Source of the DNA: Petrosia ficiformis
Taxonomy: Eukaryota; Porifera; Demospongiae; Haplosclerida; Petrosiidae
Direction of reading: 5' to 3'
DNA: 64,000 nt
Assembly: GCA_947044365.1 (NCBI GenBank)
Contig: OX345636.1
Coordinates: 49,656,746-49,720,745, forward strand
Shown here: positions 48,564 to 58,112 of the stretch, piece after piece
How the letters are laid out: every line of letters starts with the position of its first letter
Position numbering within the stretch: the first letter of the stretch is position 1
Notes under the pieces: generated by a model
Told to the model about the DNA's origin: nothing
The model's database searches: none
What the model saw: the letters and a program-made list of their open reading frames with translations, nothing else
Program-made: the position numbers and the translations under genes

Positions 48564-49397
48564 TGCTACCATGGCAACCATTTGATGTGGTTAGGTCTTA
48601 TAGACCTGTGAATTTTTAATCCACAAGCATACAATATATTGTCAGGAGCCCATAAAAAAAGAGGGTAGGAGCGTGAAACTCCCACGCAAACAATGAAAAT
48701 CCGTGAGCACTGCATATTATAATTACGTTACTATAAATAGCGCGTGTCAAACCACGCCCCTAACACATGGCACATGCAGCATGGCTAAAAGACCAGCTAT
48801 AACAGCTACGAAGGCCAAGCGCCTTCCAGCAAAAAAAAAGGAAGCTTCTGGTGGCCGAAATCCACAACGAAGAGCAAGATATCTCGGCCAAAGCACTGGA
48901 GGCTGTATGGAAACTCCTGGAAACACTCAACAATTGGCTTGGAGCAAACTCGATACAGTTCATCGACACTTCCAACGACGGGTATTTCTTTCTAATTAAT
49001 TGTTCTACTTCGTAGATACCTGATGACGATGACACTGAGTCGTTATCCAATATCTTTCTTCTTAAAGCGCTTCAAACAATCTCTCGACTACACGATGCCA
49101 TTTAATTAATTTTGCAAATTAGGGGCGTGGTTTGACACGCGCTATTTATAGTAACGTAATTATAATATGCAGTGCACACGGATTTTCATTGTTTGCGTGG
49201 GAGTTTCACGCTCCTACCCTCTCTTTTTTTATGGGCTCCTGATAGTACACTTACAGTTCTTATATACCACAATATAACCCTTGGTTTAGTATCCTCGAAT
49301 GTGATATAACCCTTGCAAGCTCGGGCTATATCACATCCTCGGACACTAAACCTCGGGTCTATATTTTTGTATATAAGACCTGTAAGTGTACCATATA
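48561..49397 (+). repeat. palindromic repeat family C copy split by an insertion
   Basis: 48561-48642 matches 11969-12060 (GTATGCTACCATGGCAACC, ATCCACAAGCATAC). 49242-49397 continues the match to 12067-12213 (TAGTACACTTACAGTTCTT, GATATAACCC hairpin). The 599 bases between are a separate inserted element. Confidence 0.8.
48643..49241. mobile_element. 599-bp element with about 118-bp terminal inverted repeats
   Basis: The left arm begins CAGGAGCCCATAAAAAAA and continues GGTAGGAGCGTGAAACTCCC to about 48762 (ACCACGCCCCTAA). The right arm is its near-perfect inverse, ending at 49241. The interior has a promoter-like TATAAATAG in each arm. It also has a start at 48781 (MAKRPAITATKAKRL) that, after an A9 run, shifts one frame into a helix-like AEIHNEEQDISAKALEA. 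A 41-nt GTATTT...TAG intron-like gap (48978-49018) follows. The element is recent, judging by the arm similarity. The superfamily is not identified. Confidence 0.8.
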
Positions 49398-49911
49398 ATA
49401 TACATATAGTAATAACAAGTGTATATAGAGAAAAAAACATCCCTATATTTGCTTTGTGATGACTATGTATTAAGCATTGCTGATGGCACTAGTGTCTCTA
49501 CCTTTCTGCCAGGTGTACTCCTGGGGCCTGAAGACGTAAGTGTAAGCCTAATTGCAGTCTAAATACACAGATGTCTGATGAACTGACTGAGGTACTCCTT
49601 CAAGGTTCTAAATGATGACTTCCTCGTGTCTGAAACTCAACAACTTATCACACTTACTTGTTAAAGATTCTTGCATAATATCTATACTGTTTCTCTGCTA
49701 TATACAACAGTTATTAGCAGTTTTACATCCTTTCTGATGGCTGGTCTGTAGCTCAAACGCGCGTTCTTTTACGCGCTACGTCCATTAATTGACCGAGCCC
49801 CCGGGAATGACGCAACTTCCTTAACTACGTATACAACGCATAGTCGCGCAAGTGACACAAGAAAATAGATATACATTAAACCCCATGGAAAGCAATTATA
49901 GGGATGGCCCT

Positions 49912-50033
49912 TGTGATGACTTTACGAACTGTCACCCAGATTAATGTGGATAACACAAAGAGAAGACTATTATAACAATAAAGGATATACAGATACATAG
50001 CATGCTCAGAACATAAACATATTCATTACTACA
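49912..50033 (-). repeat. 3' LTR with adjacent polypurine tract
   Basis: 122 bp, TG...CA ends. On the minus strand it is preceded by a purine-rich AAGGGGGGAGGATG (about 50034-50047), placed as a polypurine primer should be. Confidence 0.9.
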
Positions 50034-50098
50034 CATCCTCCCCCCTTACAAAAAAATTATCAACACATTTACTATTACTGTTAGTCCTGTTATTAGAA

Positions 50099-51754
50099 TC
50101 AATGAGATAAATAAGGGTGGGATCTTTCAGGTGGGTACCGTACTCTTTGAGGATAACGACGGACAGAACTATTGTCATTCGTAGTGTTACGATGATCATT
50201 TGATTGTTGATTAGTAGACGAATCAGGTGGAACAATGTCAATTGTACTTCTCATAGTTGGGTACTCCCAGTCGTTAGAATCAACATCCTGTATCTTTAAA
50301 TTACATTCCAGTATTTGATCGACATGTCTCTTCCAGACAATAGAATTATCAACTTTCACTAAGTATGTTAAATTACCTTTCTTTTCAAGTATAATTCCAG
50401 GTATCCATTTAGGGTCACTGTTACGATAACTTCGAACCATTACGTTTTGACCAACGATAAAAATTCTTGAACGAGAATGAGAGTCATGATTATATTTCTG
50501 ATTTGCTTGTTGATTTAATACATTGCTTTCTTGATTAGGTTTAAGAAGATCTAGTCTTGTACGTAAGGATCGTTTTAGCATTAGTTCACAAGGGGGTCTA
50601 CCTGTAGTAGAATGAGGTATCGAACGATAACGAAGTAGAAAATTAGAGAGAGAATGCTGAGATGATAATCCATCTTGTTTACCTTTTCTAATTGCATTCT
50701 TAAAAGTTTGCACTAATCGTTCAGCCGCTCCATTAGTGGAAGGGTGATAGGGGGCTGATTTAAAATGCCTTATACTATTATTTCGTAAAAATGTAGAAAA
50801 TTCTTCAGAAACAAACTGGGGTCCGTTGTCAGTTACTACTTGCTCAGGTAACCCAAATACAGAGAATATCTGCCTTAACACATCTATAGTTTTTGAACTT
50901 GAAGTGAAACTCATTTCCCAAATTTCAGGCCATTTTGAATGTGCATCAATTAATACCAAATAGGTTTTACCAAACAAGGGTCCAGCAAAATCCACATGTA
51001 CTCGTTGCCATGGCTTAGCTGGCCAAACCCATGGGCTCAAGGGAGATGATGGGGGTGAATTCTTAACAGACATGCATGCCTGGCATGATTTAGCTAATTT
51101 CTCTATGTCCTGATCAATAGCAGGCCACCAAATATATCCTCTTGCTAATTGCTTCATCTTGGTAATGCCAAAATGACTAGTGTGTAATTCATCTAGGACC
51201 TTCCTCCTAAACTTCTGAGGTACAACTACTCTTATTCCCCACATAAGACAATTAGACTGTATTGTTAACTCGTTACATCTATTATAATACGGCTTCAATT
51301 CTATTGGCACTTCTTTAGGCCATCCATTTATAACATAATTTAGAACTTTGCTGATAAGAATATCATTACGACTAGCTGATTGCAATTGGGAAAAGGTAAC
51401 TGGTACAGTGTCAATTTGACACATATTAAAAATTGTTGAAGCTCCCTCTGAACAGGTTGATTCGTCGTGTACTAATTTTAGGGGTAACCTAGACAAGGCA
51501 TCAGCATTACTGTGTGCTTTAGTTGACCTAAAGACAATTTTATAATGATATGCTGACAGTAGTAATGCCCACCTCTGCAACCTAGCAGCAGTAAGAGAAG
51601 GAATGCCAGACTTTGGGCCAAATATGTATGTTAGAGGTTTGTGGTCGGTTATTAAGGTAAATTCCCTACCAATAAGGTACTGATTAAACTTTTTAATGCC
51701 AAATATAATGGATAGTCCTTCTTTCTCTATTTGTGAGTAGTTTTTTTTCAGCAT
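50099..51754 (-). CDS. gag-pol: gypsy RNase H end and integrase (3' part of gag-pol)
   Basis: About 530 codons continuing the polyprotein after the frame break. Remaining RNase H (ITDHKPLTYIFG; ADALSRLP near 90). Integrase HHCC finger (LHTSHFGITKMKQ to KSCQAC, about 190-227). Catalytic core with Asp in HVDFAGPL (about 255), Asp in VTDNGPQF (about 309) and Glu in NGAAERLVQ (about 345). A C-terminal chromo-like or GPY-like tail region follows (WIPGIILEKKGNLTYLV). All catalytic residues are present. The listed start lies within the overlap with the upstream frame, so there is no separate start codon of meaning. Confidence 0.93.
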   Translation of the reverse strand: MLKKNYSQIEKEGLSIIFGIKKFNQYLIGREFTLITDHKPLTYIFGPKSGIPSLTAARLQRWALLLSAYHYKIVFRSTKAHSNADALSRLPLKLVHDESTCSEGASTIFNMCQIDTVPVTFSQLQSASRNDILISKVLNYVINGWPKEVPIELKPYYNRCNELTIQSNCLMWGIRVVVPQKFRRKVLDELHTSHFGITKMKQLARGYIWWPAIDQDIEKLAKSCQACMSVKNSPPSSPLSPWVWPAKPWQRVHVDFAGPLFGKTYLVLIDAHSKWPEIWEMSFTSSSKTIDVLRQIFSVFGLPEQVVTDNGPQFVSEEFSTFLRNNSIRHFKSAPYHPSTNGAAERLVQTFKNAIRKGKQDGLSSQHSLSNFLLRYRSIPHSTTGRPPCELMLKRSLRTRLDLLKPNQESNVLNQQANQKYNHDSHSRSRIFIVGQNVMVRSYRNSDPKWIPGIILEKKGNLTYLVKVDNSIVWKRHVDQILECNLKIQDVDSNDWEYPTMRSTIDIVPPDSSTNQQSNDHRNTTNDNSSVRRYPQRVRYPPERSHPYLSH

Positions 51755-54065
51755 TTGACAATGACCTAGAGGCGAAGGCTATGGGTTTTTCACTACCATC
51801 ACTATAACGATGAGAAAGGACTGCTCCTAGTCCATATTGAGAGGCGTCAGTTGCTAGTTGAATTGGTAGTGAAGGATCATAATGTGTTAATACTTGAGAT
51901 GATATTAATTTTTCTCTAGCTAAGTCTACAGCTTCATCACAGGCTAGTGACCACTCCCACTTTGATGAGTGCTTCAAAAGATTATTAAGAGGTTGTAATA
52001 TAGAGGCAAGATTTGGTATAAATTTACCATAATAATTAATTAAGCCAAGGTAGGCTCTCAATTCAGTTACATTACTGGGCTTGGGGGCATTAACAATAGC
52101 ATCTACTTTATCTTGTTTAACATGTAACCCCTGAGCATCAATCACATGACCTAAATATTCAACGCTATCACACATAAACTTACACTTCTCCTTTTTGAGT
52201 GTTATACCGTGATACTTTAGTCTCCTTAGGACTTCTCCGAGATTTGATATGTGTTCTTGATCGGTTGCTCCTGTTACTAATATGTCGTCAATGTAACAAA
52301 TGGTTCTAGGAATGCCTTGCAATATAATGTCCATTGTCCGTTGAAAAACAGCAGGTGCTGAGGCAATCCCAAACGGAAGTCTGGTATATCTGTAAAGCCC
52401 ACGATGTGTATTTATAGTAACTAAATCTTTAGAGTCGTCATCCAATAACATTTGCTGGTATGCCTGGGATAAATCCAATTTGGTAAATTTGTTTCCACCA
52501 GTGACTGCTGTAAATAACTCCTCTGGCTTGGGTAGTGGATATTGGTCAATTTCGAGCAGGGGATTCAAGGTCACTTTGTAGTCTCCGCATACACGAATTC
52601 CACCATCTTTTTTTGGAACTGGGACAATCGGGGCTGCCCACTCACTATAAATGACAGGTTCTATTATCCCTGCAGATTGAAGTTTATCAAGTTCTTTTTC
52701 AATACCTGGTTTAAGAGCAAAAGGAACTGTACGAGGCCTCCAGAACTTTGGTTTAGCTCCTTCTTTAAGTTTTAACTTTGCTTTATACTGGGTCATTGTT
52801 CCGAGTTTACTACTAAAAACATCACCATACTTCTTAATTAAAGTTTCAACGGGATCTGTAACGAGTGAGGTATGAAATACCTTATGCCAATTTAATTTCA
52901 AACAAGTAAGCCAATTTCTTCCCATTAAGGCTGGCCCATCACCTTTAACTACTACTAAGGTTAGTGTATCCTTCTGGTCTTCATATGTGACCTGGGCATT
53001 AAACTCCCCAACTACTATCATACTTTCAGAGGTATAGGTTTTAAGTTTTACATTAGATTTATGCAACTGGTACTTCGAAAATTTATCTTGATACTCAACC
53101 TCTGAGATTAATGAGACAGCAGCTCCAGTGTCAACTTCCATTGGTAATACTTCACCACCAATAGTGACAGATACACGAATTGGTTTATTACTTTCTCTGG
53201 AAATCGTGAACAGTGCTACATCTTTAGAATCTGGTATTTCTTCAGGTACTTCCTGTGCTGTTTCTAAATATTTTGTTTTCCCATATTTGTGTGTCATTTT
53301 GGAATTACTGGAGGATCGTGACGATGAGAGTTTAAAATGTCGATTACTAGGTCTGTTATCTTGAAACGTTTTCTTACTCCTACAAACAGACTTAAGATGT
53401 CCTCGTTTACCACAATTATGGCATTCCATATCTTTATACTTACAGAAATTAGCTGTGTGGTTTGATTTGCCACACCTATAACAAGAGATACTCTGACATA
53501 CTTTATTAACTTCATTACTCTGGCCGACAGTGTCATTCTTCATTGCTAAAGCTTGTTTGTCCACAGATTCAATACCTTGGGCTATTTCGACTGCCTTTGC
53601 AAGTGTCAGGTCAGTTTCTGCTAGTAGTCTTTTCTGCATGGGCTCTTTCCTCACCCCGCAGACAAAACGATCTCTGAGGGCGTCATCCAAATAGTTCTCA
53701 AACTTGCAATGGGTAGATAATCGTTTCAGTTCAGCCACGAACTCTGCCACCGTTTCTCCTTCTCTCTGATCCCGCTTGTGAAATTGGAACCGTTCGGCAA
53801 TCACCGAGGGTGTGGGGTGAAAATGTTTCTTTAACACGGCTATAATATCTCTTAGGTTCTTTTCACTAGGAACATCAGGCATCATTAGGTCCCTTACTAA
53901 GGAATAGGTCTTTTTACCTATTATGCTCAGAAAGACAGGCACCTTTTTATTCTCTGGTACTTCATTAGCCAGAAAAAACAACTCTACTCTTTCAATATAG
54001 AGCGAAAACGAATCGACAGCAGGATCAAACTCCTGTATATGCCCATATGCTCCTTTGAATGCCAT
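51693..54065 (-). CDS. gag-pol: gypsy gag-protease-reverse transcriptase-RNase H (5' part of gag-pol)
   Basis: 790 codons. Gag region to about residue 190, then two CCHC zinc knuckles (CYRCGKSNHTANFC and CHNCGKRGHLKSVC, about 195-228). Aspartic protease with DTGA near 312. Reverse transcriptase about 440-650 with LPFGIASAPAVFQ and the YIDD active site near 591. Start of RNase H (FATDASQYGLGAVL, about 735). A run of eight A (minus strand) near 51741-51748 throws the frame into unrelated residues just after SLSNAE. The rest of RNase H and the integrase continue in another frame. This is a one-base homopolymer change or sequencing error, not a usual programmed site. The protein would form virus-like particles and copy the element's RNA. 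Confidence 0.93.
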   Translation of the reverse strand: MAFKGAYGHIQEFDPAVDSFSLYIERVELFFLANEVPENKKVPVFLSIIGKKTYSLVRDLMMPDVPSEKNLRDIIAVLKKHFHPTPSVIAERFQFHKRDQREGETVAEFVAELKRLSTHCKFENYLDDALRDRFVCGVRKEPMQKRLLAETDLTLAKAVEIAQGIESVDKQALAMKNDTVGQSNEVNKVCQSISCYRCGKSNHTANFCKYKDMECHNCGKRGHLKSVCRSKKTFQDNRPSNRHFKLSSSRSSSNSKMTHKYGKTKYLETAQEVPEEIPDSKDVALFTISRESNKPIRVSVTIGGEVLPMEVDTGAAVSLISEVEYQDKFSKYQLHKSNVKLKTYTSESMIVVGEFNAQVTYEDQKDTLTLVVVKGDGPALMGRNWLTCLKLNWHKVFHTSLVTDPVETLIKKYGDVFSSKLGTMTQYKAKLKLKEGAKPKFWRPRTVPFALKPGIEKELDKLQSAGIIEPVIYSEWAAPIVPVPKKDGGIRVCGDYKVTLNPLLEIDQYPLPKPEELFTAVTGGNKFTKLDLSQAYQQMLLDDDSKDLVTINTHRGLYRYTRLPFGIASAPAVFQRTMDIILQGIPRTICYIDDILVTGATDQEHISNLGEVLRRLKYHGITLKKEKCKFMCDSVEYLGHVIDAQGLHVKQDKVDAIVNAPKPSNVTELRAYLGLINYYGKFIPNLASILQPLNNLLKHSSKWEWSLACDEAVDLAREKLISSQVLTHYDPSLPIQLATDASQYGLGAVLSHRYSDGSEKPIAFASRSLSNAEKKLLTNRERRTIHYIWH

Positions 54066-54078
54066 CCTTCGTCGCCAA

Positions 54079-54200
54079 TGTGATGACTTTACGAACTGTC
54101 ACCCAGATTAATGTGGATAACACAAAGAGAAGACTATTATAACAATAAAGGATATACAGATACACAGCATGCTCAGAACATAAACATATTCATTACTACA
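54079..54200 (-). repeat. 5' LTR with adjacent primer-binding site
   Basis: 122 bp. On the minus strand it is followed two bases later by TGGCGACGAAGGATGG, which starts with the TGG complementary to a tRNA CCA end. The gag start codon overlaps this site. Confidence 0.85.
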
Positions 54201-54407
54201 GCCCTACAGGCCATAAAAAATGCAGTATAACAAATATTGATTCTCTACTCTTTCGAATTTCCCTCCCCCTTTACACTTGATCACGTGATGTTGACAGCGT
54301 ACGCATGACCATTGACCAAAGCTTACTAGTAAGTGAACTTACTAGTTACTACTTTCCAAGTTTTGTCAGTATTCAGAAGGATCTTACACTGTATTCCTGC
54401 TCTACCA

Positions 54408-55481
54408 ATGGCATCACCATCGCCTACAATTTCCCCAGGAGTGTCCCCCCCTCCTGTTTTCTTGTTCCAATCGTCGTCGCGAGTTAGAACATCAAAATCT
54501 CTCGAGTTACAGGGGGAAAGTAGCAGAAGTCAATCAAACTCTCCAGAGAGACGAAATACAAGAACCCAGGAAGCCAAAAGAAAACGGTGGGAACGAGATC
54601 CAAATCCAGATCCAGATCCAGATAGAGGTGTGTATCTCATAGACGTACCAGCTAAATCTGGTGCAGCTTCAGATAAAACAATACAAAAATTTTTTTTACA
54701 GATGATTGGGTTTATCAAAATTATACAACCCACCAACATAGGTAATGATGAACTGACAAATGAAGAAGCGATGATTCTGGCCAATGCCAACAGTCATAAG
54801 TACTATCGCACAATAAAAGAAGCTTCACCAGAAACAACGGATGGTTATTATACCGATGAGAAACTTGAAGCAGCTATAAAGCAGATGAGGGAGCAGAAAG
54901 ATGTAGAACTATGTAGTTGCTTAGCTCACAGGAACTTGGATGAAAAGATTAAAACGATTATAAGAACACCACCAAATCTTAACAATGACCAGGGCAAACA
55001 CTTCGCCACAACATTCATGAAAAAACTGTTTATGTACACACACTCATCAATGTCAGTCATTGCTACTGAGCAGGGCTCTGAATTTTGTATATCATATGTG
55101 CTTTTAAACACGGAAATGTCCGAGGAAATGAGTTTCGATGGCTGGCCTGACATTGCTATTGTGGAAAGTGCAATAGGAGCCGAAATAATAGTATTAGGTG
55201 TTGGAGAAATAGAAAGCCAAGGTAAAGATGTTATTGCGCAAATTGGAATATATGCAATTGGCCAATTCAAAAATTGTCATATTATTAAATCAAACAGGAT
55301 GCCATGTGTGGCCATTTTCAAGGATAAAACAGTAGTCATCTGCCTAGCAGAAATAGAAGAAAGCAAGAAAGTTAGATTCTTTTGTATTAATGGATTGAAT
55401 CATATGGATCTTAAATCTTCTGAAGGTGTAAAAACCTATGCAAAAACATTATTGGACACCATCAGATTTGCCAATGAGTAA
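54408..55481 (+). CDS. intronless orphan gene with PD-(D/E)XK-like C-terminal region
   Basis: The start MASPSPTISPGVSPPP is chosen for its CCAATGG context; the frame could extend 25 codons further up. About 357 residues. The first 90 are disordered and basic (SSRSQSNSPERRNTRTQ, KRKRWERDPNPDPDPD). A middle helical part follows (ASDKTIQKFFLQMIGF, EEAMILANANSHKYY). The C-terminal part reads GWPDIAIVESAIGAEIIVLG, then GEIESQGKDVIAQIGIYAIG, then PCVAIFKDKTVVICLAEIEE. Pro-Asp, a strand ending Glu-Ile-Glu, then a Gln-containing helix and two strands is the spacing of PD-(D/E)XK nucleases, again with Glu where the catalytic Lys should be. Intact, and immediately downstream of the MITE and gypsy element. 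No family name is known to me. The nuclease fold is inference. Confidence 0.72.
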   Translation: MASPSPTISPGVSPPPVFLFQSSSRVRTSKSLELQGESSRSQSNSPERRNTRTQEAKRKRWERDPNPDPDPDRGVYLIDVPAKSGAASDKTIQKFFLQMIGFIKIIQPTNIGNDELTNEEAMILANANSHKYYRTIKEASPETTDGYYTDEKLEAAIKQMREQKDVELCSCLAHRNLDEKIKTIIRTPPNLNNDQGKHFATTFMKKLFMYTHSSMSVIATEQGSEFCISYVLLNTEMSEEMSFDGWPDIAIVESAIGAEIIVLGVGEIESQGKDVIAQIGIYAIGQFKNCHIIKSNRMPCVAIFKDKTVVICLAEIEESKKVRFFCINGLNHMDLKSSEGVKTYAKTLLDTIRFANE

Positions 55482-56033
55482 CTTTCTTGACTGCAATTAA
55501 AAAAGTAATAATTAAATTAATAGACAGTGAATATTTTTGGGGTTTTATATAAATTCTTTGATTTAAAATTGAAAATATCTAGACAAATCTGGTATAAGTA
55601 ATAGTTAGAACATAGCACCAAAGTGTGTATCAGATACTTTTGAAATGAGCTGCTGATTGGTTTCAAAAAGCCGGAGCCGAGTAATTTTCTACAACAAGTG
55701 ACTAACAACAACAAAGTCAACAATTATTATTATGAAAGTACTGTGCTTTTTTTATACACATGGAAGTATAATTCCAGAAAGTTCTGGGTGAAAACCAAAC
55801 CAGAGACTAACAGATTAATAGGTGAATAATGCAAGTTAAGAGACCAATACTGGTGCTAAACCAAAATTAAGATATTACACAATCACTTGTACATTATATA
55901 ATAATATCAAGTGCCTAATTAGTTGCACATATATTTTTCTCAGTTTTATTCCCATATTCTTGTATAACCTACTATTCTGAAAATTATTCCACCCTCATGC
56001 CTACTTGTTATACTGATGCATATGGCTCAATTT

Positions 56034-56102
56034 AAATTCCTGTTGCCATATATATAGTTAAACTATACAATAGTTTAACTATATATATGGCAACAGGAAT
56101 TT
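56034..56102. repeat. perfect hairpin, 33-bp arms, 3-base loop
   Basis: AAATTCCTGTTGCCATATAT and on to AACTAT is followed by ACA and then its exact complement ending GGAATTT. Confidence 0.9.
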
Positions 56103-56814
56103 CTTCTAAGATTCAATAATTATTTATTTCTTCACTGAATTGTGAACCTTTCTGTAAATAATAAATGTGTTGAAATGTGTGTTTGTATAACCAGATGACC
56201 TCCAGTAACACTTCTGAAAGCTTGATTGTATTGATAATTTGCACCTTAGGGAGTATTCATTATTCCATCCTAATCTTAACACAAATTTTGTACTTAGCAA
56301 ATGGACTTTTTACAACCTTCATAGTTAGTGCAAAAATCCAGTGATTTGTTATAGTTTCTTTCTTTACAAGCTAATACTATTTCTCTTGAATTCTTGTCCA
56401 TGAAACAAGACATTTAGAACTCTCTTACACTTGAGTCACATCATATCTGTGATTATAGCAAAATGTTGTAAACTGTGAACTGCAGGATAATCCTTCAGGT
56501 GCATTATAATTACATAATTATAATATAACACATACATGATATAACACATACATGTATGATAATATAACACATACATGTATGATATAACACATACATGTAT
56601 ATGATAATTACTTTAGATTGGAAAATTTTACAATCAAAAAATGTTCGCGAGATAAATGTTTGCACTGGTTAATTTTCAAACAATGTAATTTCGTACCGTG
56701 AATATTTTAGTACCTTAATAATTTTTGAATGTTTAAATTTCGAACAGGTTTGTCTCATTCGAAAATATTTCAACCATGAAAAATTCCCAATCTATGGTAT
56801 ATATGTTAGGAACC

Positions 56815-56975
56815 ACTTTGTGACTCAGCCCATTTTAAAACAGGTTGCCCGTTTTAAAACGGGTTAACCTGTTATGAAACAGGCCGACCTGGTTTGCTAC
56901 AATTGCGACCACAGGGAACTGTTTTAGAACGGGTCAAGCAAACTTGACCCAATTTGAAACTGGTCAATTCAATTC
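56815..56975. promoter_or_regulatory. cluster of TTTTAAAAC palindromic sites (function unknown)
   Basis: Repeated variants of CCCGTTTTAAAACGGG, CATTTTAAAACAGG, CTGTTATGAAACAGG and CTGTTTTAGAACGGG occur, with AACTTGACCC and ACTGGTCAA half-sites. They are about 130-280 bp beyond the stop of the minus-strand protease gene and resemble an array of binding sites or a diverged hairpin element. Confidence 0.3.
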
Positions 56976-57074
56976 AATTTTGAAATAGTACTAAACACTG
57001 CTGAATGGTGATGTGCATACTGATCAAAGCAGTTTATACCAATGTTTTACAAATAGTAATGAGGTTGATAATAA

Positions 57075-57918
57075 ATCAATATAATTTGTATGCCTTTTCA
57101 TAAGTAATCTTTGTTTTCAATAATCCTTGTACATAAACCTGTTGAAGAAAAAAGATAACAATACACAAAATTAATGATGCACACATTACCTCGGGTAGAA
57201 GCACATCAAGAGCAAACTGAAACTTAGAAGTGAAGTCACTTTGCGAATTTTCCTTTTCACAGATGGCTAGCAACTTTTGGAATAGAAAGTCCATCTACAA
57301 AGATTACCAATTCGAAATATGGCCATGTCAAAATATTATACCAGTAATAACTTACATCTTCCTCTGATAAATATGAAGCTGTAATTCCAAATGGCAACTG
57401 GTAATTTTCTCGAGCTTCGTGTGGATATTCAGTCAAGCATTTGTTTTCAATACAATGCAGAAGATGGGCTCTCATCTCATGCTGGTGGTAGAAGACTGTT
57501 TCTGGTTTGTTTCCATAACAAACTGACGTTGCAAAGGCAAGTGCATAGAGACCACAGTCATTTGTTCCACTCTGACCTTTGATGTCAACATACAATAACT
57601 CAATATGACTTCTGTCAGACTGCATAAAGTCAGCGATGACTTTCAAGCTGTGGTTGAATTGCCCAATGACATTTTCAAACTGTCAAATACCATAGCTTGT
57701 CCTGGCTCACAATGAACATTGGAGACGGTTATCCAGTGGTTTCTGCCCACATGCATAACCTGAACAAAATCTCCCTTTGGAGGCTCTACCGCTAAAACTG
57801 CAGTAAGTGCTGGCAACTGTAAACCACTAATGTGTGGAAACTGCATTTTGAGAAGGTTTTGTCCAGCCATAATCAGGAGATCATCCAGCCAAGCTGATTT
57901 TGATTTCAGAATACGCAT
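57075..57918 (-). pseudogene. Ulp1-type (C48) cysteine protease gene with one frameshift
   Basis: The 57918-57643 frame has SAWLDDLLIMAGQNLLK and the catalytic His in RNHWITVSN, then the Asp in VFDSL. The 57646-57356 frame holds QSGTNDCGLYALAFATS with the catalytic Gln and Cys. One base too many or too few between about 57660 and 57690 separates them. A 61-nt intron (57295-57355, GTAAGT to TTTGTAG) leads in phase to MDFLFQKLLAICEKENS (57190-57294). A further possible 51-nt intron leads to VYVQGLLKTKITYEK. Ulp1 enzymes cut SUMO-like tails; many such genes in invertebrates ride in transposons. With all four catalytic residues present, the lesion is either recent or a sequencing error. No upstream exon was found. 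Confidence 0.75.
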
Positions 57919-58112
57919 GTGATAGTTATTGAGAGTTACATTGCATGTATTATAAGAGTTTTAACGGTAAGAAGTCGTATCTATATATATATATATCTCG
58001 ACGGAATCTCGTTTACACGACTAGTGTGGAGCTCGCTCAGGCTTGCCCCAATTATACAAGTACAAATACTCATTATAATCAGAATATTTAATTAAAGGTA
58101 TACAAAAAGTTA

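Larger units (their letters stand above)
49912..54200 (-). mobile_element. Ty3/gypsy LTR retrotransposon, complete, minus orientation
   Basis: Two 122-bp LTRs (TGTGATGACTTTACG to TTCATTACTACA) bound a 4,289-bp element. GCCCT lies at both edges (49907-49911 and 54201-54205), a 5-bp target duplication. The two LTRs differ at one position that I could find (ATAGCATG against ACAGCATG), which points to a recent insertion. Gag-pol is on the minus strand with a single frame break. Confidence 0.95.
49415..54218 (+). mobile_element. MITE family A copy split by the gypsy element
   Basis: 49415-49911 runs from ACAAGTGTATATAGAG to GGATGGCCCT. 54206-54218 carries the remaining ACAGGCCATAAAA. Part of the interior near 49460-49700 is diverged or replaced relative to other copies. 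Confidence 0.8.
55500..57070. other. intergenic DNA with hairpins, no gene seen
   Basis: It holds the perfect hairpin at 56034-56102, ATAACACATACATGTATGAT repeats at 56520-56605, and a cluster of GTTTTAAAACGGG palindromes at 56815-56975. No coding exon is supported. Confidence 0.5.

Noticed and set aside
48703..48999. 98-codon frame in the 599-bp element as one protein
   Set aside because: The first 26 codons translate the inverted repeat arm, and the helix-like part is in a different frame after the A9 run. The frame as given is not a credible product.
54305..54407. Upstream extension of the orphan gene start to 54333
   Set aside because: The ATG at 54408 has a better context and the extra residues look like random translation, though the extension cannot be excluded.
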